From NCBI RefSeq assembly GCF_000184345.1, contig NC_017583.1, positions 372,001 through 436,000 on the forward strand: DNA of 64,000 nt. Direction: 5' to 3'. Position numbers and translations under genes: made by a program. The notes beneath the pieces are model-generated. The model ran no database searches. It was not told the origin of the DNA and was given only the letters and a program-made list of their open reading frames with translations. Source of the stretch: Spirochaeta thermophila DSM 6578 (GTDB lineage: Bacteria > Spirochaetota > Spirochaetia > Winmispirales > Winmispiraceae). Position 1 is the stretch's first letter. Each line of letters opens with the position of its first letter. Shown piece by piece: positions 8,220 to 15,833 of the stretch.

Positions 8220-9209
8220 GTGAGGCGTGTGAGGCTCGAGGAACTCGAGGGGGCCTCCCTCCTCCAGAGTGGTTTCTGGGGCGCGCTCAAGCAGGCCTTT
8301 GGATGGCGGGCGTGGGGCTTCGAGGGCGAAGGTGGACAGGTCCTCGTGCTCACGCGACGCCTTCCCGGCGGGATGGATCTCGCCTATCTTCCTCATCCGT
8401 GGGAAGCTGTGGAGACGAGGCTCCGTACGGGAGGCTGGATGGTGGCCCGGCTTCGCGAGATCGCCTCACTCATGGAGCGGAAGCCGCTCTTCTTCCGGGT
8501 GGACCTCCCGTGGGAGGAGGGGCCTCCACGGGGAGTGCTCAGGAAGGCGCCCACCGATATTCAGCCACCCTCCACGGTGCTCATCGACCTGCGTTTTTCC
8601 GATGAGGAACTCCTCTCCTCTATGCACCACAAGACCCGATACAACCTCAGGCTCGCGCAGAAGAAAGGGGTGGTGGTACGGGAGGAGGGAGAGGAGGCAC
8701 TCCCCCTCTGGTACCGCATGTACGAGGAGACCGCTCGGCGTGATCGCATCGCCATCCACTCCTTCGAGTACTACGCCCACCTCTTCCGTCTCGCCCGAAC
8801 CTGGGAGGGGCCGAAGCCTCGTGTGGTGCTCTTCATGGCCTACCACGGGGGCGAGCCGCTCGCGGGCAACATCGTGGCCCTCTATCGTGACCGAGCGGTC
8901 TATCTTTATGGAGCGAGCCGTTCCCAGAAGCGCAACCTCATGCCCACCTACCTCCTCCAGTGGGAGGCTATGCAGTGGGCCAGAGGGGAGGGGGCGGTGG
9001 ACTACGACCTCTACGGCATACCTCCCAGGCCCGACCCTTCGCACCCCATGTACGGGCTCTACCGGTTTAAGACCGGGTTCGGGGGACGGATCGTCCACAG
9101 GGCCGGGTGCTGGGACCTCCCTCTCTCCCCGCTCTATGGGCTCTATCGAACGGCCGAACGTGTGCGTGATGTCTACTATAAACGTGTGAGGAAGCTGTTC
9201 CGAAGGTGA
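8220..9209 (+). CDS. FemX/FemAB-family peptidoglycan interpeptide-bridge aminoacyltransferase
   Basis: 329 residues. The sequence from LLQSGFWGALKQAFGWRAWGF through MHHKTRYNLRLAQKKGV and LYGASRSQKRNLMPTYLLQWEAMQWA to DYDLYGIP matches the FemAB double-GNAT fold. This family adds amino acids from aminoacyl-tRNA to lipid II or lipid-linked murein precursors. The start is GTG at 8220, 3 nt after the metG stop, so it is probably translated from the metG mRNA. Its proximity to murD suits a cell-wall role. The exact amino acid added cannot be read from the sequence. Confidence 0.85.
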   Translation: MRRVRLEELEGASLLQSGFWGALKQAFGWRAWGFEGEGGQVLVLTRRLPGGMDLAYLPHPWEAVETRLRTGGWMVARLREIASLMERKPLFFRVDLPWEEGPPRGVLRKAPTDIQPPSTVLIDLRFSDEELLSSMHHKTRYNLRLAQKKGVVVREEGEEALPLWYRMYEETARRDRIAIHSFEYYAHLFRLARTWEGPKPRVVLFMAYHGGEPLAGNIVALYRDRAVYLYGASRSQKRNLMPTYLLQWEAMQWARGEGAVDYDLYGIPPRPDPSHPMYGLYRFKTGFGGRIVHRAGCWDLPLSPLYGLYRTAERVRDVYYKRVRKLFRR

Positions 9210-9219
9210 ATGCGCGGCC

Positions 9220-10449
9220 ATGAGATTCGTGAAGGCTCTACTCCTCATGCTTGTGTGCCTCTCCTCACTCTCAGCCCTCACCCTCTCACTCAAGGTCTTT
9301 CCTCAGGATGCCCTCCTGCTCGAAGACGGGAGACCCCTCACACCCACCGGCAGGAAGGACACTGTGGCCTACTACTGGTTGCCGGCCGGTGACCACCTGC
9401 TCGAGTTGTGGGCCCCCGGGTATCTCTCCAAGTTCCTCCACCTCTCTCTCTCGAAGTCGGTCTTCATAGAGGAGAAGCTCGAGCGGAAGGACTCCCGCCT
9501 CCGACTCGTGGGGGAGTTCCCCACGGGCTGCCAGCCCAAGGGTATCTCCTTCTCTCCAGATGGACGATTCTTCTATGTGACCCTGCTCGACGGTGAGGGG
9601 GTGGAGATCTTTTCCGCCGATCCTCCGGCCTACGTGGGGAGGGCGAGTCCGCCCCCGTACTTTGCCGGACAGAGGGGTTTCGTGGAGGGGTACATCCTGC
9701 ACGGCATCCTCTGGGTCTCGCAGATGACCACGAACCGGGTGCACGCCTTTTCCCTGGATGGCAGCTATCTCTTCACCTCGGATCGGGTGGGCGTCTGGCC
9801 CAAGGTGATCGCAGGCACGCACCGCGGAGATCTCCTCTTCGTCTCCAACTGGGAATCGAACGACATCGCCTTCCTCGATCCGCTCTCGGGGCGGGTGGTG
9901 GGACGGGTCCCCGTGTCCGCCACGCCGAGGGGGCTTGCGGTCACGCCTGACGACAGGTTTCTCTACGTGTGCAACTATGACACCGGCGTGCTGGAGAAGA
10001 TAGACATCCCTCACCAGCGGGTGGTGAAGGTGATCGACTGGGAGTTTGGGGCCAAGCGCCACGCAGTCATGGACAGGCAAGGCAGGTTCCTCTATCTCTC
10101 CGACATGTATCTGGGTACCATCACCAAGTTCGACCTTGGATCCGAGGCGCCTGTGAATGAGCGTTACATCGGTCCCAAGCTCAATACCATCGCTCTCTCG
10201 CCCGATGACAGGTACCTCTTCGTCTCCTCGAGGGGCCACAACAACCCCGAGACCTACCTCAAGAAGGGACCCGATCACGGGAAGGTCTTCGTCCTCGATA
10301 CGAGGACGCTCGAGGTGGTGGATTGGGTATGGGGAAGGAACCAGCCCACAGGGCTCGCCGTTTCGCCGGACGGGCGGTACCTGGTGTTCTCCGACTTCCT
10401 GGACCACAACATAGAGGTCTACGACATCTCGAGGCTCCGGGCGGAGTGA
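9220..10449 (+). CDS. Exported beta-propeller (YVTN-type) protein
   Basis: 409 residues. A signal peptide (MRFVKALLLMLVCLSSLSA) is followed by about 70 residues of a PEGA-like beta domain (LPAGDHLLELWAPGYLSKFLHLSLSK). Several YVTN-like blades come next: GISFSPDGRFFYVTLLDG, GLAVTPDDRFLYVCNYDTG, TIALSPDDRYLFVSSRG and GLAVSPDGRYLVFSDF. It should be periplasmic or surface-located and act as a binding scaffold; no catalytic residues are recognised. It starts 10 nt after the FemX-like gene and ends tail-to-tail with murD, separated by 22 bp containing short GC-rich inverted repeats. Confidence 0.8.
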   Translation: MRFVKALLLMLVCLSSLSALTLSLKVFPQDALLLEDGRPLTPTGRKDTVAYYWLPAGDHLLELWAPGYLSKFLHLSLSKSVFIEEKLERKDSRLRLVGEFPTGCQPKGISFSPDGRFFYVTLLDGEGVEIFSADPPAYVGRASPPPYFAGQRGFVEGYILHGILWVSQMTTNRVHAFSLDGSYLFTSDRVGVWPKVIAGTHRGDLLFVSNWESNDIAFLDPLSGRVVGRVPVSATPRGLAVTPDDRFLYVCNYDTGVLEKIDIPHQRVVKVIDWEFGAKRHAVMDRQGRFLYLSDMYLGTITKFDLGSEAPVNERYIGPKLNTIALSPDDRYLFVSSRGHNNPETYLKKGPDHGKVFVLDTRTLEVVDWVWGRNQPTGLAVSPDGRYLVFSDFLDHNIEVYDISRLRAE

Positions 10450-10471
10450 GGCGCGCCTCTGCGCCAGCCGG

Positions 10472-11851
10472 CTATAGCCGCCGGACGAGGTCTCGGAAGA
10501 CCTCTCCTCGGTGGAACTCGTGTCTGAACATCTCGAAGGAGGCGGCTCCGGGGGAGAAGAGCACCACTTCGCCGGATGAAGCCCTGTGGTGAGCCTCGGC
10601 GAGGGCCTCTTCAAGGCTCCGATAGGGGCCCAGATAGGAGATGCCGGACTCTTCGAGGAGGGGGAGGAGGCGTCTGGTGGCGCTCCCTTCCAGGAGGTAG
10701 ACCGTGACCGGCTTGTCTGCGAGTCCTCGGTAGGGGGAGAGATCGAGGTTCTTGTCGGTGCCGCCGGTGATGAGGTGGACGGGACACTCGAAAGCGGAGA
10801 CCGCAGCGAGGACGGCGTCGGGTATGGTGGCGGCCGAGTCGTTGTAGAAGGCGACTCCTCCTTTCTCCCGTACGAGCTCGAGCCTGTGGGGAATACCGGG
10901 GAAGGAGGAGAGCCGGGTACGGATGAGCGCAGGGTCTGTGCCGAAGGTGTACGCCATGGCCCCGGCGAGGAGGAGGTTGAGCCGGTTGTGAGCGCCCGGC
11001 ACCAGGAGGCGTTCGGGGAGGAGGGGGATCTCCTTCCCGTGGTCGAGGAAGAGGCCCTCCTGCTCGGTGAGGAAGGCGGCGCGAGGGGGTGGGGAGGTCG
11101 GCCGCTCCTCGAAGAAGGGGAGAGCCGTCGCCGGGGTGTTGGCGGCCATCCACCTGCCCCAGGGATCGAAGGCGGGGTAGAGGAAGGTCTGCGAGGGATC
11201 CTGGGTTGCGGTGATCCAGAACTTGTCCTCCACGTAGGCTTCCATGGATGCGTAGGCGTTCTGGTGGTCGGGGTAGATGTTGGTGAGGGCCGCCACCTGT
11301 GGGGTGAAGGAGATCCTTCCGCCCAGGTCGCCGAGTTGCCAGGAGGAGAGTTCGAGGACCACGGGGGTCTCCTCGGAGAGTTCGCGGAGGAAGGTGAGGG
11401 GGCTCGTGGTGATGTTGCCCCCGAGCCTCGCACCCGGGAAGGCGGCCGAGAGGATGTGGTGGAGGGCCGAGGCCGTGGTGGACTTGCCCTTGCTCCCGGT
11501 GACCGCCAGGATGGGGGAGCGGCAGGCCTTCAGGAAGAGGGAGATGTCGGTCTCCACGTGGCGGGCGAGGGAGAGGAATCGGGAGGTTCGGGGGACCGCA
11601 GGGTTCTTGATCACCACATCGGCCTCGAGGAAGTCCTCCTCCCGGTGGGTGCCGAGGACGTAGCGTATGTCGTATCCCGCGAGGGCCTCGAGGGAGGGGG
11701 CGAGTTCCTCCTCCGTGCGCAGATCGGTCACGGTCACGATCGCCCCCTCCTCCACACAGAACCTGGCGGCGGCCGCCCCCCCTCCGTGGGCGCCGAGGCC
11801 CATCACGAGGACCTTCTTGCCTCCGAGCAGGCTACGCATGTCGCTGTACAT
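10472..11851 (-). CDS. murD: UDP-N-acetylmuramoylalanine--D-glutamate ligase
   Basis: 459 residues. It adds D-Glu to UDP-MurNAc-L-Ala in the cytoplasm. The N-terminal Rossmann-like domain begins with KVLVMGLGAHGGG. The central ATPase has VTGSKGKSTTASAL, where many MurD proteins have GTNGKTT, and ALTNIYPDHQNAY. The C-terminal ligase domain has FYNDSAATIPDAVLAA and LITGGTDKNLDLS, which are MurD-specific. The ATG at 11851 has GGGAG about 10 nt upstream and overlaps the end of the preceding gene by 20 nt; an internal ATG at 11839 has no ribosome site. Confidence 0.94.
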   Translation of the reverse strand: MYSDMRSLLGGKKVLVMGLGAHGGGAAAARFCVEEGAIVTVTDLRTEEELAPSLEALAGYDIRYVLGTHREEDFLEADVVIKNPAVPRTSRFLSLARHVETDISLFLKACRSPILAVTGSKGKSTTASALHHILSAAFPGARLGGNITTSPLTFLRELSEETPVVLELSSWQLGDLGGRISFTPQVAALTNIYPDHQNAYASMEAYVEDKFWITATQDPSQTFLYPAFDPWGRWMAANTPATALPFFEERPTSPPPRAAFLTEQEGLFLDHGKEIPLLPERLLVPGAHNRLNLLLAGAMAYTFGTDPALIRTRLSSFPGIPHRLELVREKGGVAFYNDSAATIPDAVLAAVSAFECPVHLITGGTDKNLDLSPYRGLADKPVTVYLLEGSATRRLLPLLEESGISYLGPYRSLEEALAEAHHRASSGEVVLFSPGAASFEMFRHEFHRGEVFRDLVRRL

Positions 11852-12788
11852 CGAGTCTGTACTCCCTCATCTGGTGTTCGTTGAGGTATCGGGCGATGCT
11901 GATCCCCTCCCATTGGGCGATCATCTCCCGGGGCACGGTGCTCCGTATCTCCTTGACCAGGGGGAGGTCGGGCGAGAACTTCTCCTTCCGGAGCACCTCG
12001 AGTATCTCGTCGACGTACGGTTCCAGGATACGCTGAGCGCGGTAGAGGAACGGCAGGTAGGTCTTGCGGGATGCGGGATCGTAGGAGGGGGGCATGAGGC
12101 ATATGGATCGGTACTTGCAGGTGAGGGGGTAGTAGGGGTAGGTCCTGGCCCCTTCGGGCAGGAAGACGCTGGAGAAGAATTTGGAGAGGTCACGATCGAG
12201 CCAGATGCCCTGCACGAAGTAGCCCCGCCCCATCTCCCCTATCCATGTGCGGGAGATCACCTGCCGTATGAGAAAGCCGCGGGGCCTGCCCTCTTCGGTA
12301 TGGAGGTCTTCGAGCGGGATGAGGTCGGCCTCGAGCATGAGCTTTCTCGTACGGTAGGAGGGCGTGGTGTCGTTGGTTCCCTGTTCCACCAGGGTGTGGT
12401 CGTGAGGGTGGTACGAGAGGTCGATCCTGAGGAGGTAGAGGTAGAGGGCTTCCCCCATGCGGTAGAGACGGAAGAAGGCGGGCCTCAGGATGCTCGCAGG
12501 ATCGAAGAGGTGGGTGAGGCCGTGGAAGAGACCCGGGCAGATGCCTACGAGCTCCCGGACCACCGGGAGAAGGTGCCTGAGGTACTCCCGTGAGGGACGT
12601 GTCTCCCGTATGTCGTGGTGTACCGGCAGGTGGGGTACCGAGAACTCGCGGGGGAGGAGGAGGAAGAAGTCCTCGTTCTGGGTGAAGTGACGCGAGACGG
12701 GGGGGAAGGCCTCGGAGGCCGAGGCGAGGACTGCGTTGATCTCGGGATCGCTCCAGGTGAGCGGGAGAACCTGGGTCGCTACTTCCAT
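11832..12788 (-). CDS. Conserved hypothetical protein, first gene of the murD operon
   Basis: 318 residues, soluble, with no signal peptide or transmembrane segment and no recognised domain. Aromatic- and His-rich stretches (FTQNEDFFLLLPREF, LRIDLSYHPHDHTLVEQG, LTCKYRSICLMPPSYDP) are evenly spread, as in a genuine globular protein. It overlaps murD, which suggests co-translation with cell-wall synthesis, but no function can be stated. The start at 12788 lies 10 nt after a good promoter, so the leader would be only 3-4 nt. Confidence 0.75.
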   Translation of the reverse strand: MEVATQVLPLTWSDPEINAVLASASEAFPPVSRHFTQNEDFFLLLPREFSVPHLPVHHDIRETRPSREYLRHLLPVVRELVGICPGLFHGLTHLFDPASILRPAFFRLYRMGEALYLYLLRIDLSYHPHDHTLVEQGTNDTTPSYRTRKLMLEADLIPLEDLHTEEGRPRGFLIRQVISRTWIGEMGRGYFVQGIWLDRDLSKFFSSVFLPEGARTYPYYPLTCKYRSICLMPPSYDPASRKTYLPFLYRAQRILEPYVDEILEVLRKEKFSPDLPLVKEIRSTVPREMIAQWEGISIARYLNEHQMREYRLDVQRHA

Positions 12789-12798
12789 CCTTACCGAA

Positions 12799-12827
12799 GT
12801 TATACTCCATGGCGGGGCTCATTTCAA
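12799..12827 (-). promoter_or_regulatory. Promoter with near-leaderless start for the gene ending at 11832
   Basis: On the minus strand TTGAAA (12822-12827), 17 bp and TATAAC (12799-12804) are followed by 10 nt and the ATG at 12788. The expected leader of about 3-4 nt is too short for a Shine-Dalgarno. Confidence 0.65.
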
Positions 12828-12899
12828 GGAACCATTTTGAGAGCGGGAAGGAGGCTCTATACGTACGGAGGTACTGCGAGATAGAGGTCTGGGGATTCT

Positions 12900-13001
12900 T
12901 TTTTGTTTCTTTTGTGGTAGAATGAGACGCACAGATAAGGAGGTATATAGAGGTATGATTTCGAAATTGCAGTGGTGAAGTCCGCAATAGGGAGGTGCAA
13001 C
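12900..13001 (+). promoter_or_regulatory. Leader region of the ATPase/nuclease pair with a possible 7-codon leader peptide
   Basis: A T-rich stretch precedes TAGAAT (near 12918), a plausible -10. AAGGAGG (12938-12944) is followed by a tiny frame 12955-12978 encoding MISKLQW. The downstream ATPase ATG (13002) has its own GGAGGT at 12991. Whether the peptide is translated is unknown. This is where the local GC content falls. Confidence 0.35.
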
Positions 13002-14045
13002 ATGCCGCTTACGTACATAAAATTCGAAAATTTCACCGCTTTCTCCTTTCTGGAGCTCAACTTGAGTCCCGGGATTAATGTCTTCGTAGGCACGAACGGA
13101 ACAGGAAAAACCCATTTGATCAAGGCCGCTTATGCCGCATGTGATATCAGTAAGACAAAAGACAATTTTGCAGATAAGCTCATTCGCACGTTTCTTCCTT
13201 CCGGGAGGATGCTCAGAAGATTGGTAAAACGGCAGCAAGGAAGCAGTCGGGCCTCTCTTGAGCTCAAAAGAGAAGAGGAACAACCTGGCGAGCCACTACG
13301 CATTAGGATCTCTTTTACGAACCATACTGAGAATCCAAAGTCTGCACAGACAGAGGGGGTCCAAAAGTGGATAGAGTACCCCATTGAGGCGGTATACATA
13401 CCGGTAAAGGAGATGCTCTCGGCAGCCCCCGGTTTCCGATCCCTCTATGCTCAGAGAGAGATTCACTTTGAAGAGATATATTCAGATCTCCTCGATAGGG
13501 CGTATCGTCCTCCTTTGCGCGGTCCGATTGATAGAGAGCGAAAGAAACTATTGGAAAAACTCAACACACTAATTGAGGGAAATGTCACGATAAAGGACGA
13601 AGAATTTTTTTTGAGGAATAAGCAGGGTAATCTGGAGTTTACTCTTCTCGCTGAAGGCATTCGTAAATTAGGGCTCTTGTGGTTGCTCATTCAGAACGGT
13701 ACGTTGCTGAGAGGTTCTGTGCTCTTTTGGGATGAGCCCGAGACAAACCTTAATCCCCGACTCTATGGTCCCCTCATGGACATCCTTCTTGAGCTCCATC
13801 GGATGGGAGTGCAGATTTTTCTCACCACTCATGATTATGTGATCCTCAAGGAGATAGATCTGAGGAGAAAGAAGGGAGATGAGATATTATTCCATTCTCT
13901 TTATCGAGAAAAGGAGACGAGAGAAATCCGCTGTGTGTCTACTGCTGAATTTCTCGAACTTCATCCTAATGCCATCGTGGAGACATTTGCCGATCTTTAT
14001 GATCGGGAGATAAAACGTACGTTGGGTGAGGACACACAAGAATGA
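13002..14045 (+). CDS. AAA family ATPase (SMC/OLD-like), candidate defence-system ATPase
   Basis: 347 residues. An N-terminal ABC/SMC-like ATPase start (YIKFENFTAFSFLELNLSPG) leads to Walker A GTNGTGKTH (30-38). A variable middle region follows, then SVLFWDEPETNLNPRL (Walker B with catalytic Glu) and the H-loop FLTTHDYVILKE. This arrangement is typical of AAA_15/AAA_21 ATPases in OLD, Septu-like, PARIS-like and related modules, which power or gate a partner effector. The ATG at 13002 was chosen for GGAGGT 5 nt upstream. The ATGA overlap with the next gene implies coupled translation. Base composition is clearly lower in GC than the neighbours, a sign of transfer. Confidence 0.85.
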   Translation: MPLTYIKFENFTAFSFLELNLSPGINVFVGTNGTGKTHLIKAAYAACDISKTKDNFADKLIRTFLPSGRMLRRLVKRQQGSSRASLELKREEEQPGEPLRIRISFTNHTENPKSAQTEGVQKWIEYPIEAVYIPVKEMLSAAPGFRSLYAQREIHFEEIYSDLLDRAYRPPLRGPIDRERKKLLEKLNTLIEGNVTIKDEEFFLRNKQGNLEFTLLAEGIRKLGLLWLLIQNGTLLRGSVLFWDEPETNLNPRLYGPLMDILLELHRMGVQIFLTTHDYVILKEIDLRRKKGDEILFHSLYREKETREIRCVSTAEFLELHPNAIVETFADLYDREIKRTLGEDTQE

Positions 14046-14563
14046 GAGTTCTGGAAGAAGGAGATCTCAGAATCGAGATCCCAGATGATGTTCAGAGTGT
14101 TGAAAAATTTGATGACCATGGGAGTCACGGTCTTTCCCACTGTATGAAAGCGGTGGATTTTATTATAGAGACCGACTCTCATATTTGGTTCATAGAAATA
14201 AAGGATCCTGATCACCCTCAAGCGAGAGAGAAAGATCGGCAGAGATTTTTGCGTGATCTGCAATCTTCGGAACTGGATAGAGACCTTGTTCAGAAATTCA
14301 GAGATTCTTTTTTGTATCGATGGGCTGAAGATCGAATCACTAAGCCCATACGATACTATATAATCATCGCTTCGAATCAACTGGATGAGGCGTTGTTGCT
14401 GTCAAGGATTGATGCTCTGAAGCAGAAGCTCCCTCTCACAGGTCCTCGTTCTGGAAGATGGAAGAGACGTTTGGTGGAAGGATGCGGGATCTACAACCTG
14501 CGTACATGGAAGGGAGCTTTCCCGGAGTTTCCACTTTCTAGAATCTCAGGCCGCATCTCTTGA
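14042..14563 (+). CDS. Small PD-(D/E)XK-like nuclease candidate, partner of the upstream ATPase
   Basis: 173 residues. The segment HCMKAVDFIIETDSHIWFIEIKD places D39, E52 and K54 in the order D-(12)-E-x-K expected for a PD-(D/E)XK nuclease core, preceded by a Lys-Ala pair. The rest is helical and charged (KDRQRFLRDLQSSELDRDLVQKF), then YYIIIAS gives another core strand. There is no signal peptide. It overlaps the ATPase stop by 4 nt (ATGA) and shares its low GC. It is inferred to be an effector nuclease licensed by the ATPase; the nuclease call rests on the motif alone. Confidence 0.6.
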   Translation: MRVLEEGDLRIEIPDDVQSVEKFDDHGSHGLSHCMKAVDFIIETDSHIWFIEIKDPDHPQAREKDRQRFLRDLQSSELDRDLVQKFRDSFLYRWAEDRITKPIRYYIIIASNQLDEALLLSRIDALKQKLPLTGPRSGRWKRRLVEGCGIYNLRTWKGAFPEFPLSRISGRIS

Positions 14564-14783
14564 TCTTGATCAAAGAAGATAGAGTAACAGTCTTATGAGA
14601 AAGTGTGTGTCACATGTAGTTTAGGCTTTCCTCAAGAGAGATTCCCACGGATGCTCCACCATCGTACAGAGGATGACAAAGAAGAGGTGCGTCCTCCTCT
14701 TTTACCGTATGCGTCGGGTTCCTGAGGGGCTTTTCCGATTGCAGGGGGGCGGTTTTTGCGGTATGCTTCAAGGAGGAGGCGGT
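14564..14783. other. Intergenic region between the ATPase/nuclease pair and the FecR-domain gene
   Basis: Composition returns from AT-rich to GC-rich across this stretch. No terminator with a T-tract is evident. TATGCT near 14763 may be the -10 for the next gene, and AAGGAGGAGG at 14770-14779 is its ribosome site. No coding frame with a ribosome site is seen. Confidence 0.4.
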
Positions 14784-15833
14784 ATGAGGTCGCGGATCCT
14801 GTGCGTGCTGTTCGTACACTTCGTGGCGATGGGGCTCTGGGCCGAGGAGGCGGTGGGGGTGCTCCTCTATGCCGAGGGAGGGACCTTCTCCCTCTATCGG
14901 GGCCAGGACGCCCTCCGCTTCGACGTGGGGAGGAACCCCGTGGTGGGGCTCGCGGTGAAGAGCGGCGATCTTTTCCAGACCGATGCGGAGAGCATGCTCG
15001 AGGTGCAGGTGTTGGGGAGTCGGGTGATGGTGAAGGTGGGGAGAAACACCACCTGCGAGATCCGGGCCGAGGGCGAGGGGGTGCGGCTCCGGGTGGCGTA
15101 CGGTACGGTGAGGGTGAGGACGGGGAGGGAGGCCGTACCGGTCGTGGTGGAGGGGAGGGGTGCCCGGGTCGATTTCTCGGAGGGCGATGTGATCTACCGG
15201 TTCGTCTCTTCCTCCGAGGGTATGCGTATCACCACCACGTCGGTGGATGTCCGGGCGGGATCGGTGCGGGTCGTGCCGCTGGGTGAGGGCAGGGTAGGGG
15301 AAGAGGTGCGGGCAGGTCCGGGTGAGAAGGTCGAGGTGTCGGAGGAGGTGGACGAACGGGGGCGTATAGGGATCACGGCGACGAAGGGGAGGAGCACGGT
15401 CGGGGGTCTTCCCTCCCTGGCGTTCGTGCACGAGCCCCTGTCTCCAGACCTCATCGCCCGGCTGTTTCCTCACCTGGAGACCGAGGGGGGGCCCGTAGAG
15501 GGGAGTGTGGTGCAACGGGAGGGGCGGGCGATCCAGTCGGCCTCGCTCGATGTCGCACAGGAGCCGCGGATGCTCACCGCTTCGGACCAGGTGGACCTCG
15601 AGTCCGGCCTCCTCAAGGCGAGGAGGCAGCGTGCCTGGGGCGGAGCCCTCTTCCTCTCCGGGATGTTCTTCACCGGCCTGGGGGTGTTCGTGGGGTATGG
15701 AGAGGACGTGGCCTCGCCCTACTGGCCGTATCAGGACAGACCCGACCTCGCCCTCTCTCTCTTTTCCGTCGGGGGGGTGGCGATCGTCTCGGGGATCATC
15801 TCGTACATCGCAGGCAGTTCCGTGTCCTATTGA
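14784..15833 (+). CDS. FecR-domain exported/membrane protein
   Basis: 350 residues. A signal peptide (MRSRILCVLFVHFVAMGLWA) is followed by a FecR-like beta domain. The pattern GDLFQTDAESMLEVQVLGSRVMVKVGRNTTCEI, then VAYGTVRVRT and VRAGSVRVVP, is the repeated strand pattern of FecR/LysM-associated spirochaete proteins. Two C-terminal hydrophobic segments follow (GGALFLSGMFFTGLGVFVGY and ALSLFSVGGVAIVSGIISYIAG). The first half is probably periplasmic, anchored by the C-terminus. The start at 14784 is set by AAGGAGGAGG. It converges on, and overlaps by 7 nt, the pseudokinase-like gene. Confidence 0.75.
   Translation: MRSRILCVLFVHFVAMGLWAEEAVGVLLYAEGGTFSLYRGQDALRFDVGRNPVVGLAVKSGDLFQTDAESMLEVQVLGSRVMVKVGRNTTCEIRAEGEGVRLRVAYGTVRVRTGREAVPVVVEGRGARVDFSEGDVIYRFVSSSEGMRITTTSVDVRAGSVRVVPLGEGRVGEEVRAGPGEKVEVSEEVDERGRIGITATKGRSTVGGLPSLAFVHEPLSPDLIARLFPHLETEGGPVEGSVVQREGRAIQSASLDVAQEPRMLTASDQVDLESGLLKARRQRAWGGALFLSGMFFTGLGVFVGYGEDVASPYWPYQDRPDLALSLFSVGGVAIVSGIISYIAGSSVSY

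Noticed and set aside
4767-8396. A 1,209-codon open frame on the minus strand
   Set aside because: It runs antisense to xylH, metG and FemX, which have clear motifs. Its product is His/Pro/Arg/Glu-rich without domains, as expected from the opposite strand of high-GC codons.
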